Source of the DNA: Acanthacorydalis orientalis
Taxonomy: Eukaryota; Arthropoda; Insecta; Megaloptera; Corydalidae
Assembly: GCA_034766995.1 (NCBI GenBank)
Contig: CM068321.1
Span: 11,279,026-11,343,025, forward strand
DNA length: 64,000 bases
Direction of reading: 5' to 3'
The translations under genes were made by a program, and so were the position numbers. The notes beneath the pieces are model-generated. The model was not told where the DNA came from. It saw only the letters and a program-made list of their open reading frames with translations, and did not search any database. How positions within the stretch are numbered: position 1 is the first letter of the stretch; every line of letters begins with the position of its first letter. This document shows positions 25,236-38,262 of the stretch, one piece after another.

Positions 25236-25899
25236 GTTAAAAAAAGGTCTTTTAATGAATATAATGTGAAAAATACGAACCGTTGATAACTTTGTATTGA
25301 AAGTATGAAAAATTTTAATACCTCCTTTGGGGATAGGTTTTTAGTCAATTTCAATACAATCTATGGAGCCAACGTTAAAGAAATTATAAACATAAAATAA
25401 ATTAATTTGATCTCTTCACATTCAAATCAATACTTAATTTATATTACATTTCTTAATTGATTATTAAGGGTGTAGTAATAGATTCAATTCGAATATTTTT
25501 AAAAGAGTATCTTAATTCAATTTGTATCTCAATATTGAAAATATACATTTAAAATCTTATATTTGTTATCACAGATAGTTTTTTTTTATAATTTATTTAA
25601 AGTAAATTCAGAGGATTATATATTAATTCCAAATTAAACAAAGACTTCAAATAGAATCGATTTTCTTTGTTATTAAAGAAATAAAATTTATTTTAAATTA
25701 TAATATTCTAAAAATTAAATATACAGGAATCTTTTTTTGACATTATTAGTTAAACTCATTGTTTACTGAAATATATGGAAGTGATTTTTAATGATCGGGT
25801 ATTTTAATTTTGAAAGTAAAATTTAAAAACTCACAAAATCAAAAATTAACACTGCATAATTGTAAAAAAAATATTATACATTTTTTACTTTTATTTTAT

Positions 25900-25946
<47 letters not shown>

Positions 25947-25955
25947 ATGTATATA

Positions 25956-25986
<31 letters not shown>
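25900..25986. repeat. (TA)n microsatellite with AATA/ATGT interruptions
   Basis: Nearly 90 bases of (TA)n with AATA and AATGTA breaks. Confidence 0.95.
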
Positions 25987-26121
25987 AGAATTTGACTATT
26001 CATTTCCGAATAATAGTTCTTTCTCAAGGATTTAATACTTATGTTTTCGATATTTTTCTAATTTATACTATGAAATTTTATTTCCATACATTTCAAGCCA
26101 ATTTTATGGTTAAATTTTGTT

Positions 26122-26132
26122 TACATATATAC

Positions 26133-26175
<43 letters not shown>

Positions 26176-26196
26176 AATGTATATATATATATATAT

Positions 26197-26235
<39 letters not shown>

Positions 26236-26256
26236 TACACATGGATAGATAGATAA
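26122..26256. repeat. Compound (TA)n/(CATA)n/(GATA)n microsatellite
   Basis: Long (TA)n runs are separated by ACAT and ACAAAT, ending in CACATGGATAGATAGATA. Confidence 0.95.
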
Positions 26257-27031
26257 ATACCTGAAATTAAACATTTACAATGTATTTGAAATTAAGTTCT
26301 ACTCAAATAATTTTAATCTGAAAATATTTTTTGTATATAAATATGTTTAAAAATGTTATCTAATATTTATAAATTATATTATTTTAATCAATGATATAAT
26401 TGAAAATTTCTATTATTTTTAGTTTTAAATAGTTTAACATTTTTAAAAATTTTGAATACTAAAATAATTCTATTTTTTTCAATTAAACAACGACATTTTT
26501 TATACAAATATTAAATTACAGATTCAATTACTGTCTAAGTATTAATTAAATATTAATAATAGACAAATGAAAAAATAAGTAATTAACTTTATTTATAAAT
26601 GAAATTTGTTAACTTATATATAAAATATTTATTTTATTTATAAAATTCGGGTATTTAAATACAATATTTTCCATGGTTCTTGAAATTAAAAAAAATATTT
26701 ATATCTGATAGAATACTATTAGTAGTATATTGATTTTAACGAAAGTTAATTCAAAGTTGAACTTTTTTCTACTCTCAACTTTGAAGAATTGAAATTTAAA
26801 CAATTTTTATTTAATACTGTGATATTTTTTCAGTAAATTTCTTAACCTGTTTTATATATGGACACCTTTAGAATGCATATGAACTTTTTCAAATTTTTTT
26901 TAAGCTTATATTTTGATTCAGTTAATTTTAAATCCTATTCTTACTATTTATTTCATATACCTAATAAAACTTATTTCTTATAAATATTTGAGCACATTTT
27001 ATTTATTTATCTATTTTTTCTCTATTTTTTT

Positions 27032-27062
27032 GTATATATACATATATATATATATATATAAT
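27032..27062. repeat. (TA)n microsatellite
   Basis: About 30 bases, interrupted by ACAT. Confidence 0.9.
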
Positions 27063-27856
27063 AATTATAACAGAAAAAATTACTAAATGTGGTTAGTGAG
27101 TAGGTATATTCTATCAGTAAGAGCTTTCTTTTTTAGTAATGAATGTTATTCATATATTTTCTTATTTTCATTTATTTATCAATAATGTATTATACTATTG
27201 TATATATGTCTTTGCTGTAATACCTTTCAAACTTTATTCTTTCGTCTTTTTTAAAATAAAAAATCTTATAAAATTTTACAAACAATTATTTTTTATTTAC
27301 ATTATAAACAAATACATGGGATCATTAAATTATTTATAAACAATTAGTTGTATAAAATAATTGTTAATTAAATTTTAGAACTACTAAATTAAAATGAAAT
27401 AGTAATTAATCTGACAGGTATTTAACTGCAACTGCCACTACCAACGTTTTATTTAATACTAAAACGATATTACTTTAAAACCGGTTCTAAATTTAATCTG
27501 TTTGTATGTTACATTTATGTAATACTTTTGAATATAATTTATTATTATAAATATTATTTTATTATTGCAATAATAATAAATTTTATTAAAAACTTTGTAA
27601 AGAAATTGTGAATTCTCTTATTTTTTACGTACATCAATGATTGATGGGCAATGAAAAATGTCATAAATTGAAAAGATATCTTTAAAAAATATTAATTATT
27701 AAATAAAATTACTAAAAATATTGTTTTTTTTTAAATTAAAATGTTATACATTTAGGTTACTTATTATTTATATTTTTCGATATACATTAATTTGAAAATG
27801 TAGTTATGATACTGTGATTCAATTCACATTTACAAATAGATTTTTCACATACCCCA

Positions 27857-27903
27857 TAAACCACAAAAAGGTCATTTTTGATCGGAAAACTGTTTGTGGT
27901 TAA
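27857..27903. promoter_or_regulatory. Inverted pair of Runt-like sites
   Basis: AACCACAAA (27859-27867) and its exact reverse complement TTTGTGGTT (27893-27901) flank 25 bases. The core ACCACA is the Runt/RUNX recognition motif. No other evidence for an enhancer is visible, so a functional role is inferred. Confidence 0.25.
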
Positions 27904-29702
27904 TGAGGTAATTGAAAAATTAATTTGTAAATAGTGCATTAAAACTTCATGTCTTTTATCTATTGTTTTACATTCATTATATAATTTTAAATTATTTAAA
28001 AGTTTTTAATATATAAGTTGTCATCAATTAAAAAAGTATTTTTGCTTTATTACATTTTTTTGTTCAACACTATATTATTTATTTTTATTTTTCTCGGTGA
28101 ACGTAAAATGACTAGTAAAAAAAGTAGTTTTAGGTCGACATAAAATACACAATATCGCCTTTTTTTTGTAAGAAGTCATTTATTTTATCGATTTATACTT
28201 TTCAATATGTAAATATGCATAAATTCTCAGAAACGAATTTGCATTTCATACTAAAATGCTTACTCATTCAGTAACAATAGAGTTTATATCTAAAAATATG
28301 TGTGTTTGACAACGCTATTACTTTCACTGTTCAGAAAAACGTACTTTTGTCAACATAATGAATGAGCTGATAAGTAGATCTGTCATACTTTTTAAATAAT
28401 GTTTTCGATGTTTAAAAATATTATTACTTATATTATTTGCAATATTATAACTTGTTCTTTTTTACTTTTGAAAAACTTTTATCATATAAGAGTTTTAACT
28501 TTTAAAATAACTTTAATTTTTGTTAAATTTTCTATTATTTACAAATGTATTCTAAAATATATTCTAGTTGCTACTTAAAAAATAATTAAAAACTACTATA
28601 TATATATATATATATATACATACACATATCATTTTTTTATGAAATACCCATTTAAAAAAAGAATCAACTGTTTTCATATTTATCAAATGAAAACATAAAC
28701 TAAATTGCTTTAAATATTAAAATATCATTTTGTTGAAATTCTCTTTTCGCACAATCTTTTAGCAAACACATAAATAAATTCTATATTTACATTTCGATAA
28801 CGTGATGTTACATACATAAATATAATTCTTATTGGTTATGAATATAAGCCACGTTGGCGTTCACTACTTTCAATTTGCATTCAATTCTCCATGCTTCAAT
28901 TTGCATACATTTTTCAACTCGTTCAATTATTTATTTTCAATAAAAGATTAATTAACTTCCATAAGATTCGAAATCATTCATTATTGTTTAACGTGTTTGT
29001 ATATACCTTTGAAATACATCAGCTAACATTAAACAATCATCTCATTTATAAACAAAAACGATTTTGATTATTTTAAGTAACTTAAATGGAAAGCGACAAT
29101 TTTAATTACTATTACATTTCACTACTTTACAATTTCTCTATAAAGTATTTAAAAAAATGTATTTTCATTTCAATGATGAAATAATATATATAGTAATAAC
29201 TTATCTTCAAAAGTATTACAGAAATATAATACACAAACAGATTAAATATGAAACCGCATTTAAGGTTATATGTTCTAAGTATTAAAGACAACATTGGTAA
29301 TTGACTTGCTTTAAAATACCTGTCAGATTATTTGCTATTACATTTTATTTACTAATTCTGGAATTTTATTAAAAATAATTTTATAAAATTGTTTGAGTTT
29401 TGTCTACTAATAATTTCATGATCCCGGGTATTTACTTATAATGTAAATAAAAAAGAATTAGTTATGTTTAAGAGTTTACAAGATATTTTTATTTTCAGAG
29501 ACTTTTAAAAAATAAAGTTAGAAAATAATAAGATTATATATTTCAAACACATATTGTGTTATTAGCGACATATTTAATAACATATATTTTTATTATAGAA
29601 AACGTATCAAAACATTCATTTATTAAACATAAATTCATTGATTTCATTTCTTTTTTAAGTTAGAAAATAATTATAATTAAATTAATTTTCCAATCCATTC
29701 TG

Positions 29703-29790
29703 TAGCTAAATTCATTTTTATAAATGGGTTTTAATATACTCAATAAATATGTTCAATTAATAATTATTGATCATTTTTGAAATTGATCAT
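29703..29790 (+). repeat. Dispersed AT-rich repeat, copy 3
   Basis: Starts TAGCTAAATTCATTTTTATA followed by AATGGG, and ends with AATAATTATTGATCATTTTT. It is the best-preserved plus-strand copy. Confidence 0.5.
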
Positions 29791-31684
29791 TTTTTAATTA
29801 AAGGCGTTTCAATAGGAATATCGTTTTCTTGGAGTCTACAGCGTACAAAGAAATCTGTTATTTTTATCAGAATTTGTTTATTGAATTAATTATAGTCGGT
29901 ATTATCCCACGATCAGATTAGAAAAAAAATTAAGATGCCATTTTCTACTGTATTGTTTTTATCCCATTGTTTCATACGAATTTGATTGTTTCTTTTTAAT
30001 TATATGTTCCAAGAATTCTATAACAAAATAATAATAACAATTCCTAGCATTCTGACGCATTGAAATTCTTTATAAATATACTAAAATGGAGAGAACATGA
30101 TTTTTCAAAGAAAATTTTGAACTTCATTTTCTTTTTCAGTACAAACATCAAAAAAATAGGCTGCAAATTAATGTATATTAGAAAGAAGATTTATTAATCA
30201 TCACATAAAATTTATTCAATCTATTTCGATTTATTATTTTGAGAGATGTTATGAATTAACTGAATTAAATAATAATTGTGATATTCTGTACGTCTCCCAC
30301 AATCATAATTTAGCTTTCATTTTGCAATATTTTTGTGTTGTCTCTTCTACAAATACTGTCTTTTTGAAAATATTGAATGATTATAAGTTTCCTGAATATT
30401 TCATAATATGTTTGCTTTTTATTTATTCTTTTAATTCAAAGTTTGATTTTTTACAATCAATATAATCACACATTATCTCTTCAATAATCACAATCAGTGT
30501 ACTGAATAAAATTATTAAATTACTTATACTTAATCATAAAAGTACTCTACTATGTATAAATGTTACAAAATGTCTACAAAAAATAATTTCTTTGTAAAAA
30601 ATATTAGTTACTTGTGTGAATATCCTTTTTCAGGGTTATAAATATTAAATCTATTATTTATGTTGTATATTTTTCTTTTTTTCCCATAATTGTATTATGT
30701 ATATGTATCAAACCAGAATGAGAGTGCCTTCATTTACATGAAGTCCTTGAATTGAACCGCGTAATATGACCACACTAGCGCTATTTAAAATACTCTAACC
30801 TTGTGTGAAATTCCTTGACCCACGAAACATCCAGATAATTTTAAACAATGAGAGTTATGTCTCTGTGTATCTGCATGAACTGTAAGTCTTGTATTATGGT
30901 ATGTGTGTTTCTTTGTGTAAAAAAAACATGTAGATTATATTATTTCTTTTATCCATAATACGTACTGAGTTCAAAAATCTTTATTTTTTTTAATTAAAGT
31001 GTTTTCATATTTATAAGGTAGTTAATACTTGAATGATAAGTTCTCCTTTTTTACATACAATTTGATTTGTCTTCTTTCTTTTGGGTTCTGCATCATATTC
31101 TGAGTTTCAATTCATCATTATTAATTTAGGCACTTTTTACATGTTTAAATAGATTATAGATACATGGTATCAACTACTTAAAGATGGTACATGTGTCGAA
31201 ACTATTAATGTAATAAAAGAAACTTAGATAGTCCAAAAGGATGAAGATCATCAAGAGAGTGTAAAAACAATACAGTAGATATAAAAACCTATAATTTTAA
31301 TTTTAAATTTACATTTTTCGTGGTAAGTTTGACATTTATTATTTTAGTATTTTTTGTTAATATATCAAACATTTTATTGTTTATAAATAGAAAGCCAATT
31401 ATTCTCAAACAGTAAAGATTTGTAACTTTTCTATTAAAATGCATATTAGTTTATGAAAATAAGTTTTTTGTTCATTATACAAAGCGTAGTATTATTATAC
31501 ATGAGATGTTAATTAATCCACAAAGAAATAATTTATACATAAATTCTTTTAGAACGTTCATTTATAATTATTTAATGTGTTTTCAGATATTTTTTTAATT
31601 AATTTAAAACTAATATATAATAGTTTTTATGACGCGATTCAAAAAAAAGAACAAAAGAATTTATAATATTATTATTAATGAAAT

Positions 31685-31707
31685 TTATATATATATATAT
31701 ATATATT
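31685..31707. repeat. Short (TA)n tract
   Basis: About 22 bases of AT alternation. Confidence 0.85.
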
Positions 31708-31799
31708 TGCCACATACTTTTGAATACATCAATACTTTTCAATATTTACTATTATATTCAAAATTTATAACTCGTGTTTGATATATAATTCTGTCAGCC

Positions 31800-32080
31800 C
31801 AGTTTCTTTCTCTTTTTAATAAACTCGATCTCGATCTAGGTTAATATGAATTCTGTAAATTTACTCTACGCTTATTTATGAACGAGAATCAACATTATCC
31901 GTGTACAAAAAATATCCGTGACAGAACGAAATAAATGTATCGGAAGACACTGGATAATAACAACGGGATTGAGGAATACGGTGGTATTCTCTACTTACAA
32001 ACGTTTTGTGTTTCGGTCTGTGGCTTTGCTATTGTTACGTTAGTCTCTTCAACGTTAAAAGTCTTCTCCACTCACATTCA
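31800..32080. promoter_or_regulatory. GC-richer conserved-looking segment
   Basis: Non-repetitive sequence with CTCGATCTCGATCTAGG at the start and TTTCGGTCTGTGGCTTTGCT near 32010-32035, in AT-rich flanks. No supported coding frame is present. It is a candidate enhancer or untranslated exon. Confidence 0.25.
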
Positions 32081-32430
32081 AACAAAATTTTGATGGCATA
32101 TACTAGATATTTTTTTTGTGCTCAAATTTCTTTTCTGCTACTTTTTTAATATTTAATATGATCATTTATAAAGATTCTTATTTTATTAATTTGATAACTC
32201 ATATGTTTTATTAAATGTATTTTATTACATTTAAAGTATATATTAACTTTATTTTGGTTAAGAAATAGTTGATATTTTTATAGGATAAAAGGTTATTAAT
32301 ACTTTATCTGCTTAAACACATTCCCTTGAATAAATCAAATAATATATTTTAATATTTTGTTAATTATTTTTGATCATTTATTAGTATCTTATTTTATTAT
32401 TACTGTGTATATTTTTTTCTATATTAATGC

Positions 32431-32452
32431 ATATACATATGCACACACACAC

Positions 32453-32498
<46 letters not shown>
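32431..32498. repeat. (CA)n/(TA)n microsatellite
   Basis: CATATGCACACACACACATA is followed by about 40 bases of (TA)n. Confidence 0.95.
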
Positions 32499-32502
<4 letters not shown>

Positions 32503-32654
32503 TAGTAGTGATGAATAAATATATTAATGTAAAACAGATTTTTTTATTGACTAATTCCGAACATATATAAAAATAAATAATATTTTTTTTAATAAATTTC
32601 ATTTCATAATTTTTTTAGGAAATGCATGGGATTATTTTTATGGGAATTCTTCTT

Positions 32655-32665
32655 CTCTCCCTCCA

Positions 32666-32703
<38 letters not shown>
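32655..32703. repeat. (TC)n(TA)n microsatellite
   Basis: CTCCCTCC leads into (TC)n and then (TA)n. Confidence 0.95.
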
Positions 32704-33324
32704 ATGTATTCATATTGAACAATTGTATTATTATCTATTTAACTTTTTCTACTTTAAAAAATATGTATATGCGTTTATTTTCACATATACTTTAATCATC
32801 ACCTCCTCGTCATTATCTCTGATCTTTGACAATACGATACCTGACAAAAGCATACTTGAAATTATTTTAAATTAAATAATTCAGTAGTTTTCACCCCCAT
32901 ACATGTTTAATACAGTTTCTAATGTCTATTTCAACTACTTACTGATGTTTTTCGTGACTCTTATTTTTTTGGGTCTCTTCCAAAAATTATCCTTCGTAAT
33001 ATATATACGTATTGTATGAAATGAATACTACAATGATTTTCTTATTATTAATGAGTCACTGAATAGTTCATTAATATGACTAGTTTCTGCTCCTGAGTCA
33101 TTTTCAGATAGATTATTAATGTGCTATATATATTTATATTATAATTTTGATCTGAAATTTCTTAAATTCTGAAAAAAATATTTTTTTGTACATTTTGATG
33201 TTCTAAGGATGAGGAAGTTACCATCTAAATATTTTTAAATACGATTAAAGTATTCTATTATATGAAATAATATTATGTAGCAGTTGAAAATATTTACAAA
33301 CAAAAACATTTTGTTACATTTGTA

Positions 33325-33410
33325 TATATATAAATAGATAGATAGAGAGATAGATAGATGATAGATAGATAGATAGATATAGGTAGAGAAATAAACAGAG
33401 AGAAGGAGAG
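33325..33410. repeat. (GATA)n microsatellite
   Basis: Repeated GATA units with GAGA interruptions are followed by a GAGA-rich tail. Confidence 0.95.
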
Positions 33411-34104
33411 AATTTCAAAAACCATCCTTATTTTTATTTGATTTTTGTAGATTATGTTTAAAATTTTCCCCTAAATCTTTGGTTTTTCTTTATAAAAATG
33501 TCTATTAAGTATAGACAAAAATTTGAAATTAATGAACATACAAGTATATTCAATTTCTTTAAAAGACTTTTGATATTTTCTTTAAAGAATATTATTTGAA
33601 TTATGTTAGTCAGGAGTCGGTTATAACAGCAAGCTAATAAATTTTAATAATATGAATAGCAGTAAAAATATTCAATTCTGGTAGTAATATAAAGATGTAT
33701 AACTCGTATACATTCTACCTAAATTGATATCCAAAAAATACTCTATACACAAAAGAAATAGTTCGAAAAATTGTTTCTAATTTTGTCTTAAATAAATTAT
33801 CTCATTTCAATTTCTTACTTATTTAATACTTGCATAATATTTATTTTCACTTTCAAATAGTAAATATTAAATTAAAGTTCATAACTCTATTGTAAATCTG
33901 CATACAACATCTTTTAAACTTTCATTCTATTTCAAATTAATATGTAGATTGATATTAATATTGTCGATTGAATAATTTTTTTTATAGAATAAATTCATCT
34001 AATTTACTTATAAACTTATATGAAAGAAATAATTCATTCAACATATTTTATTTATTCTTTGCGCATCATAAAAAATAAATAAGAAATTGAGATTGAAAAT
34101 AAAA

Positions 34105-34415
34105 AATATACACATTACATGTCGAGACATGTTTCACATGCGAACACAAACAAAAATATATTTCCTTTATTCGTGAGACACTATCGCAAATAAAAATTGA
34201 AAAACACAAGTGATGATGGATTCTATCGTGAAAAAATCGCAGATAAAAGTTGTACAATCGTCTCAATCGACTTATGTGTTTGTTCAAACCGCTTGAAAGT
34301 GATCAACGTCGCAAGAGAAGTATCTGAAGCGTGAGATAAAACTCGAATCCGAATAAACTTACAGAACGTGAAAGTTGGCTGACGCAGCTCTAACGTCAGC
34401 TCATAGTCATCAAAT
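34105..34415. promoter_or_regulatory. GC-richer segment with CRE-like hairpin
   Basis: Non-repetitive DNA with dense structured motifs. GCTGACG (34378-34384) and CGTCAGC (34394-34400) are exact inverted repeats separated by nine bases. Each carries a TGACG-type bZIP half-site. It is a candidate enhancer or promoter, and no coding frame is convincing. Confidence 0.3.
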
Positions 34416-34431
34416 CTATATATATATATAT

Positions 34432-34466
<35 letters not shown>
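34416..34466. repeat. (TA)n microsatellite
   Basis: Two (TA)n runs separated by TATGTATATG. Confidence 0.95.
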
Positions 34467-34469
34467 CAT

Positions 34470-35850
34470 AACAAATCAATGATCTTAGAGTAAAAAATTG
34501 AGTTACTTTAATGTTCTTTATGAAAAACGTTTTCATTTTTTGTTTATTTTATTCTGATGTTAAAGTGGATATATTTGTAAGAGGCAGTATGATTAATTGT
34601 TTCTAGTTTAAAAGAAAGTTTAAAACTCTTTATCTTTATAAATAATTATTACTTGTAACTGAACCTTTTGAACTTCTAGCTAATAATTTATTGTGAGGTG
34701 GTTATGTCAGTCAATTAGTAACACAAAGCTGATGTTTCTCACAAATAACTTCTATGTTACTAATTTTGTAAGAAATATTTTTTATGAGAAACTCTATGCA
34801 TTAAAACGAGATATTTTTGATATGCAAGTTAAACCAATAAATATTTTTATTAATTGAAATTGTTAATTTGAAATTTAAAGATAGATTTACTAAAAAATAA
34901 ATTTATAATATTCACATGATTAACACGAATTATATTAGACTAATATATTGCGAAGACTGTTCATAATTATAAACTTTTAAATATCAAATTAGATGTTTAA
35001 TCATCCTCATGCTATTTTGTAATAAGGTTTTTAATACTACTGATATTTACACGATGTTTCAGTTTTAATTTAAAATTATTTTTGTGAAATTTATGAATTT
35101 TTGGAAAATTAGTTATTCTATGTGAATATTTTTAAAAATTATAGAATTTTTTACAATTCTTATTAACAAAAAAAAAATATATTTTTTACAATCGAGTATA
35201 ATTTTCATTAATTTGAATTTTATAGGAAAAATATACAAAGAAGTATTTTATTCAGTTTCAGAGAATTTCTTAAATATGTTGAGTTAAATTATTTAACATG
35301 CTATGTACATTTTATAAGAATTTACTTAATATACTCTTTAATATTTTTGCTCTCAATTCATATGAAGGAATAAATAATTCTTATGATCTTATTATTCTTC
35401 TTATTCTTATTGTAGATAGACCATCAATATTTTAGGAAATGTGAGGAAATTATCTGATTTAATGCGAAATGAATTTAAACTGGTAAAAAAATTATTTCTA
35501 TAAGAAAATGAATATATTTATGGGAAAATAATGTATTGTAAAGAATAAAGAATGATTATATAAATAGACTTATTATACAGATAGATTACTGAAAAGGAAT
35601 ATAATAGTTATATATATTTAAAAATAGCTAAATATAAAAATATAAAAGGAAAAGGAAAATAAAGTCCTAGTTAAAAATAGTTAAGAGTAAATTATAGTTG
35701 ATTATAAAATATTTAGAATACACTTCATACAAATAACCTACTAACGAGATAATAACTTACACCTCTGATTTCAATTATCGAGCATTATGAATGATAAATA
35801 GAAAAGCACTTAATATAGTTGAACGTATCTCCATTAATGTACGAGATCTA
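34470..35850. other. AT-rich noncoding stretch
   Basis: I see nothing here beyond AT-rich DNA. Confidence 0.55.
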
Positions 35851-35854
35851 TGAC

Positions 35855-36240
35855 TGAAAAGGCACTTGAAAATTACGCTGTGGTAAGCACTCGTCCTGTT
35901 AAATGTGTACCACGTTCCACAAAATATATACTACATGAAACTGTGAAGTTTACATTGCTTAGTTGCGCGTTCCTCGCCACATCAAAAGTGGCTGAGCTAG
36001 GAGTCAAGTTGAGTTGAGTAGAGTCGGACAAACCGCCATCCAAACCGACCGGTCAATGGAACAGACGAACGAAACCGTCCCTATACATGTACTGTATGAA
36101 AATGTTATCGAAATCGAAACGAAAAACGAACTTGGAAAATTCACGTTATACTGGTCAGCCGACCGTGCACATTTTCTAATTTTTATCCAAGTCGATTTGA
36201 TTTATCGCCTGCGATTTGTCAAACTTCCCGTATAAATAAT
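35855..36240. promoter_or_regulatory. GC-richer island, possible exon or promoter
   Basis: Contrasts with its flanks: GCGCGTTCCTCGCCACATC, GTTGAGTTGAGTAGAGTCGG and AAACCGACCGGTC. An ATG at 36056 opens a plus-strand frame of 60 codons (MEQTNETVPIHVLYEN..., with YWSADRAHF near the middle) ending in a stop at 36233. Codon composition is fairly protein-like, but no family is recognised and no donor is obvious. It is either a small exon or gene, or a regulatory island. Confidence 0.3.
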
Positions 36241-36279
36241 AGAGGATATTTTTTGTGACCTCAATATTATTCTGGCATT

Positions 36280-36281
<2 letters not shown>

Positions 36282-36329
<48 letters not shown>
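36282..36329. repeat. (TA)n microsatellite
   Basis: About 48 bases of uninterrupted alternation. Confidence 0.95.
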
Positions 36330-36332
<3 letters not shown>

Positions 36333-36466
36333 TTAGTTGCCAGTGAACCCTTTTGAATATCAATTCCTTCTATTTATTTGTATAATATTGTTCCATTTAT
36401 AAGCTCGGATGTTATTTGTTATCATTTGTAATTGCTGACTTTAACTTTATTTAGATAAAATTTCCA

Positions 36467-36490
36467 ATATATATATATATATATATATAT
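36467..36490. repeat. Short (TA)n tract
   Basis: About 24 bases. Confidence 0.85.
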
Positions 36491-36898
36491 CCAAATATAT
36501 AATATATATTTAACAAAATCATAGAATTAATATTCTAGATATGTTGTTTGATTATTTATATATAATGAACACATAAATTATATAATTTTTATAAATAATT
36601 ATTATTAGAATTTTTGAATTATTTTGATATATTTTTTAAAATTTGATTCGCCTTTTTAATTCTCAATTCTTTAATAAAATTAATTATCCACTATTTCACA
36701 TTTCACAGTTTGTTATGATTTTTTTTAAACGATGACATTAATAATTTTAATTGTTATTTATGTGTATTCTGATTGCAATTCCCTCATATTTAATGCACTA
36801 TGGTCAAGAAAAATCTGTGATTATTGATAATTTTGATCTAAAATACTTTCTATGTTTTATGGAGTAGTGAAAAATTCATTGTGAAATGAATTTAACAA

Positions 36899-37146
36899 CA
36901 GTGTTAAGTACTATAATTGTAGTTAAATGTTTCTTGTTTTTGATGTCATTATTTTTTCTTTTTCTTTCATTACCGGTTTTGTCTTTCAAGATCTTCAGCT
37001 AGATACAGATGTTAAAAAGTGAAACTGGTAGTGGAAGAAAAAGAAAAAAATAGTACCCTCGAGGACAATAATTATAACTTCAAATACTGGTGCATACACA
37101 CGAAACAAATTACAACTACAATTGTGATACTTGTTAATTTTCACTG
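36899..37146. mobile_element. Foldback (long inverted repeat) element
   Basis: The two halves are inverted copies. Outer arms: GTGTTAAGTACTATAATTGT then AGTT (36901-36924) against the reverse complement of AACTACAATTGTGATACTTG at 37114-37133. Inner arms: CATTATTTTTTCTTTTTCTT then TCATTACCGG (36947-36976) against ACTGGTAGTGGAAGAAAAAG then AAAAAAATAGTA (37024-37055). A short spacer with GATCTTCAGCTAGATACAGA separates them. The right half carries extra sequence (about 37058-37110). No coding capacity is seen. This is the structure of a MITE or foldback transposon, family unknown. Confidence 0.6.
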
Positions 37147-38199
37147 GATTAGAAATTAAAAGAATATCTTGCATTTGTCTTACTTTTAATTTACATATGA
37201 CAGCAATGTATTTATTAAAAACCTATTTGTAAATTTACTTTCCTCTAATTAAAATTTAAAATTATTTATTATGAAGAATTGTTCGACAATGATTAAATAA
37301 ATGATTAATTCTAAGTGCTAGGACAAATATTTTAAGTACATACAACTCTGTGTGTGTTTATATATTTATAAATACTAAGATAATTGAAGTAGCATTTATG
37401 AAATATTTGTTAATTTCATTATACATTTAATAATTGTTGTTGCACAGATAATGATAATTTTTGATTTAAAAATATTTTATACATGAAAAAACTAGAAAAT
37501 TTTGTAATTTTTTTTTATTTATATATTTTAACTTTTAAAATTTAATGTAGCTTTCAATAAATTGTGTTTTATTTTAATTTAATCGGGAATGTTTGTTTTA
37601 AACTCAATAATTTTTGAATATACTTAACTTTTATATCTTTCACTTTATGTTAAATGTTTCTAATATTTTATTCTAAAATCACAAATATAGAATTATAAAA
37701 ATCATATAATACTTTATGAAAGTTAATACATTTTGAGACGTTTGATTTTATTTTTAAAATTTGAATAAAGTACTAAAATTTCTTTTTAGATGAATTATAT
37801 GGTTTGTAAATTTGATTCAAGTTACTCGATTTTTCTTATATGAAATAAGTGCTTTTGCACTTGAATTATAGTTTTCAATTTTACAGTACTTTCAACTTCA
37901 GCGCATTTCATTATATTAAATTTTACAGAAATATGAGTAATGTGAATGAAACTACTTGCATATTCTACATATGTAAATATTCGTTCGAGCGACATCGACA
38001 TGTAGAACATTTAAAGATATTATGCTATGAATGCGTAAATTCCATTCACTGATTTCAAATCTTTCTCCTAAATGGAAAATTATTTTCAATGAGCACGAAT
38101 AACCATTTCATTACTATTAAGTACGAACATGAGTATTAATAGAAAACTGAATTTAATAGTTACAAAACTAATATAGTTTTGAATAGATTTATGTATATG

Positions 38200-38203
38200 T
38201 CTT

Positions 38204-38262
<59 letters not shown>
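38200..38262. repeat. (TC)n(TA)n(CA)n microsatellite
   Basis: TCTCTCTC is followed by about 38 bases of (TA)n and then (CA)n. Confidence 0.95.

Larger units (their letters stand above)
24400..27840. other. AT-rich stretch, likely intron
   Basis: No exon or transposon is recognised. It follows the donor at 24397 and contains several large (TA)n arrays. Confidence 0.5.
27910..31780. other. AT-rich noncoding stretch
   Basis: No gene is seen. It contains a (TA)n tract near 28597-28620, a dispersed-repeat copy near 29.7 kb and a slightly more complex segment near 30700-30850 (with TGACCACACTAGCGCTA) that may be a small conserved element. Confidence 0.5.
32081..34100. other. AT-rich noncoding stretch
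   Basis: No gene is seen. The stretch holds three microsatellites, listed separately. Confidence 0.55.

Noticed and set aside
25947..26252. 101-codon plus-strand frame
   Set aside because: Almost entirely Tyr-Ile strings from (TA)n arrays.
37822..38052. Opposing 62- and 67-codon frames
   Set aside because: No homology, start context or splice sites, and they overlap on both strands in AT-rich DNA.
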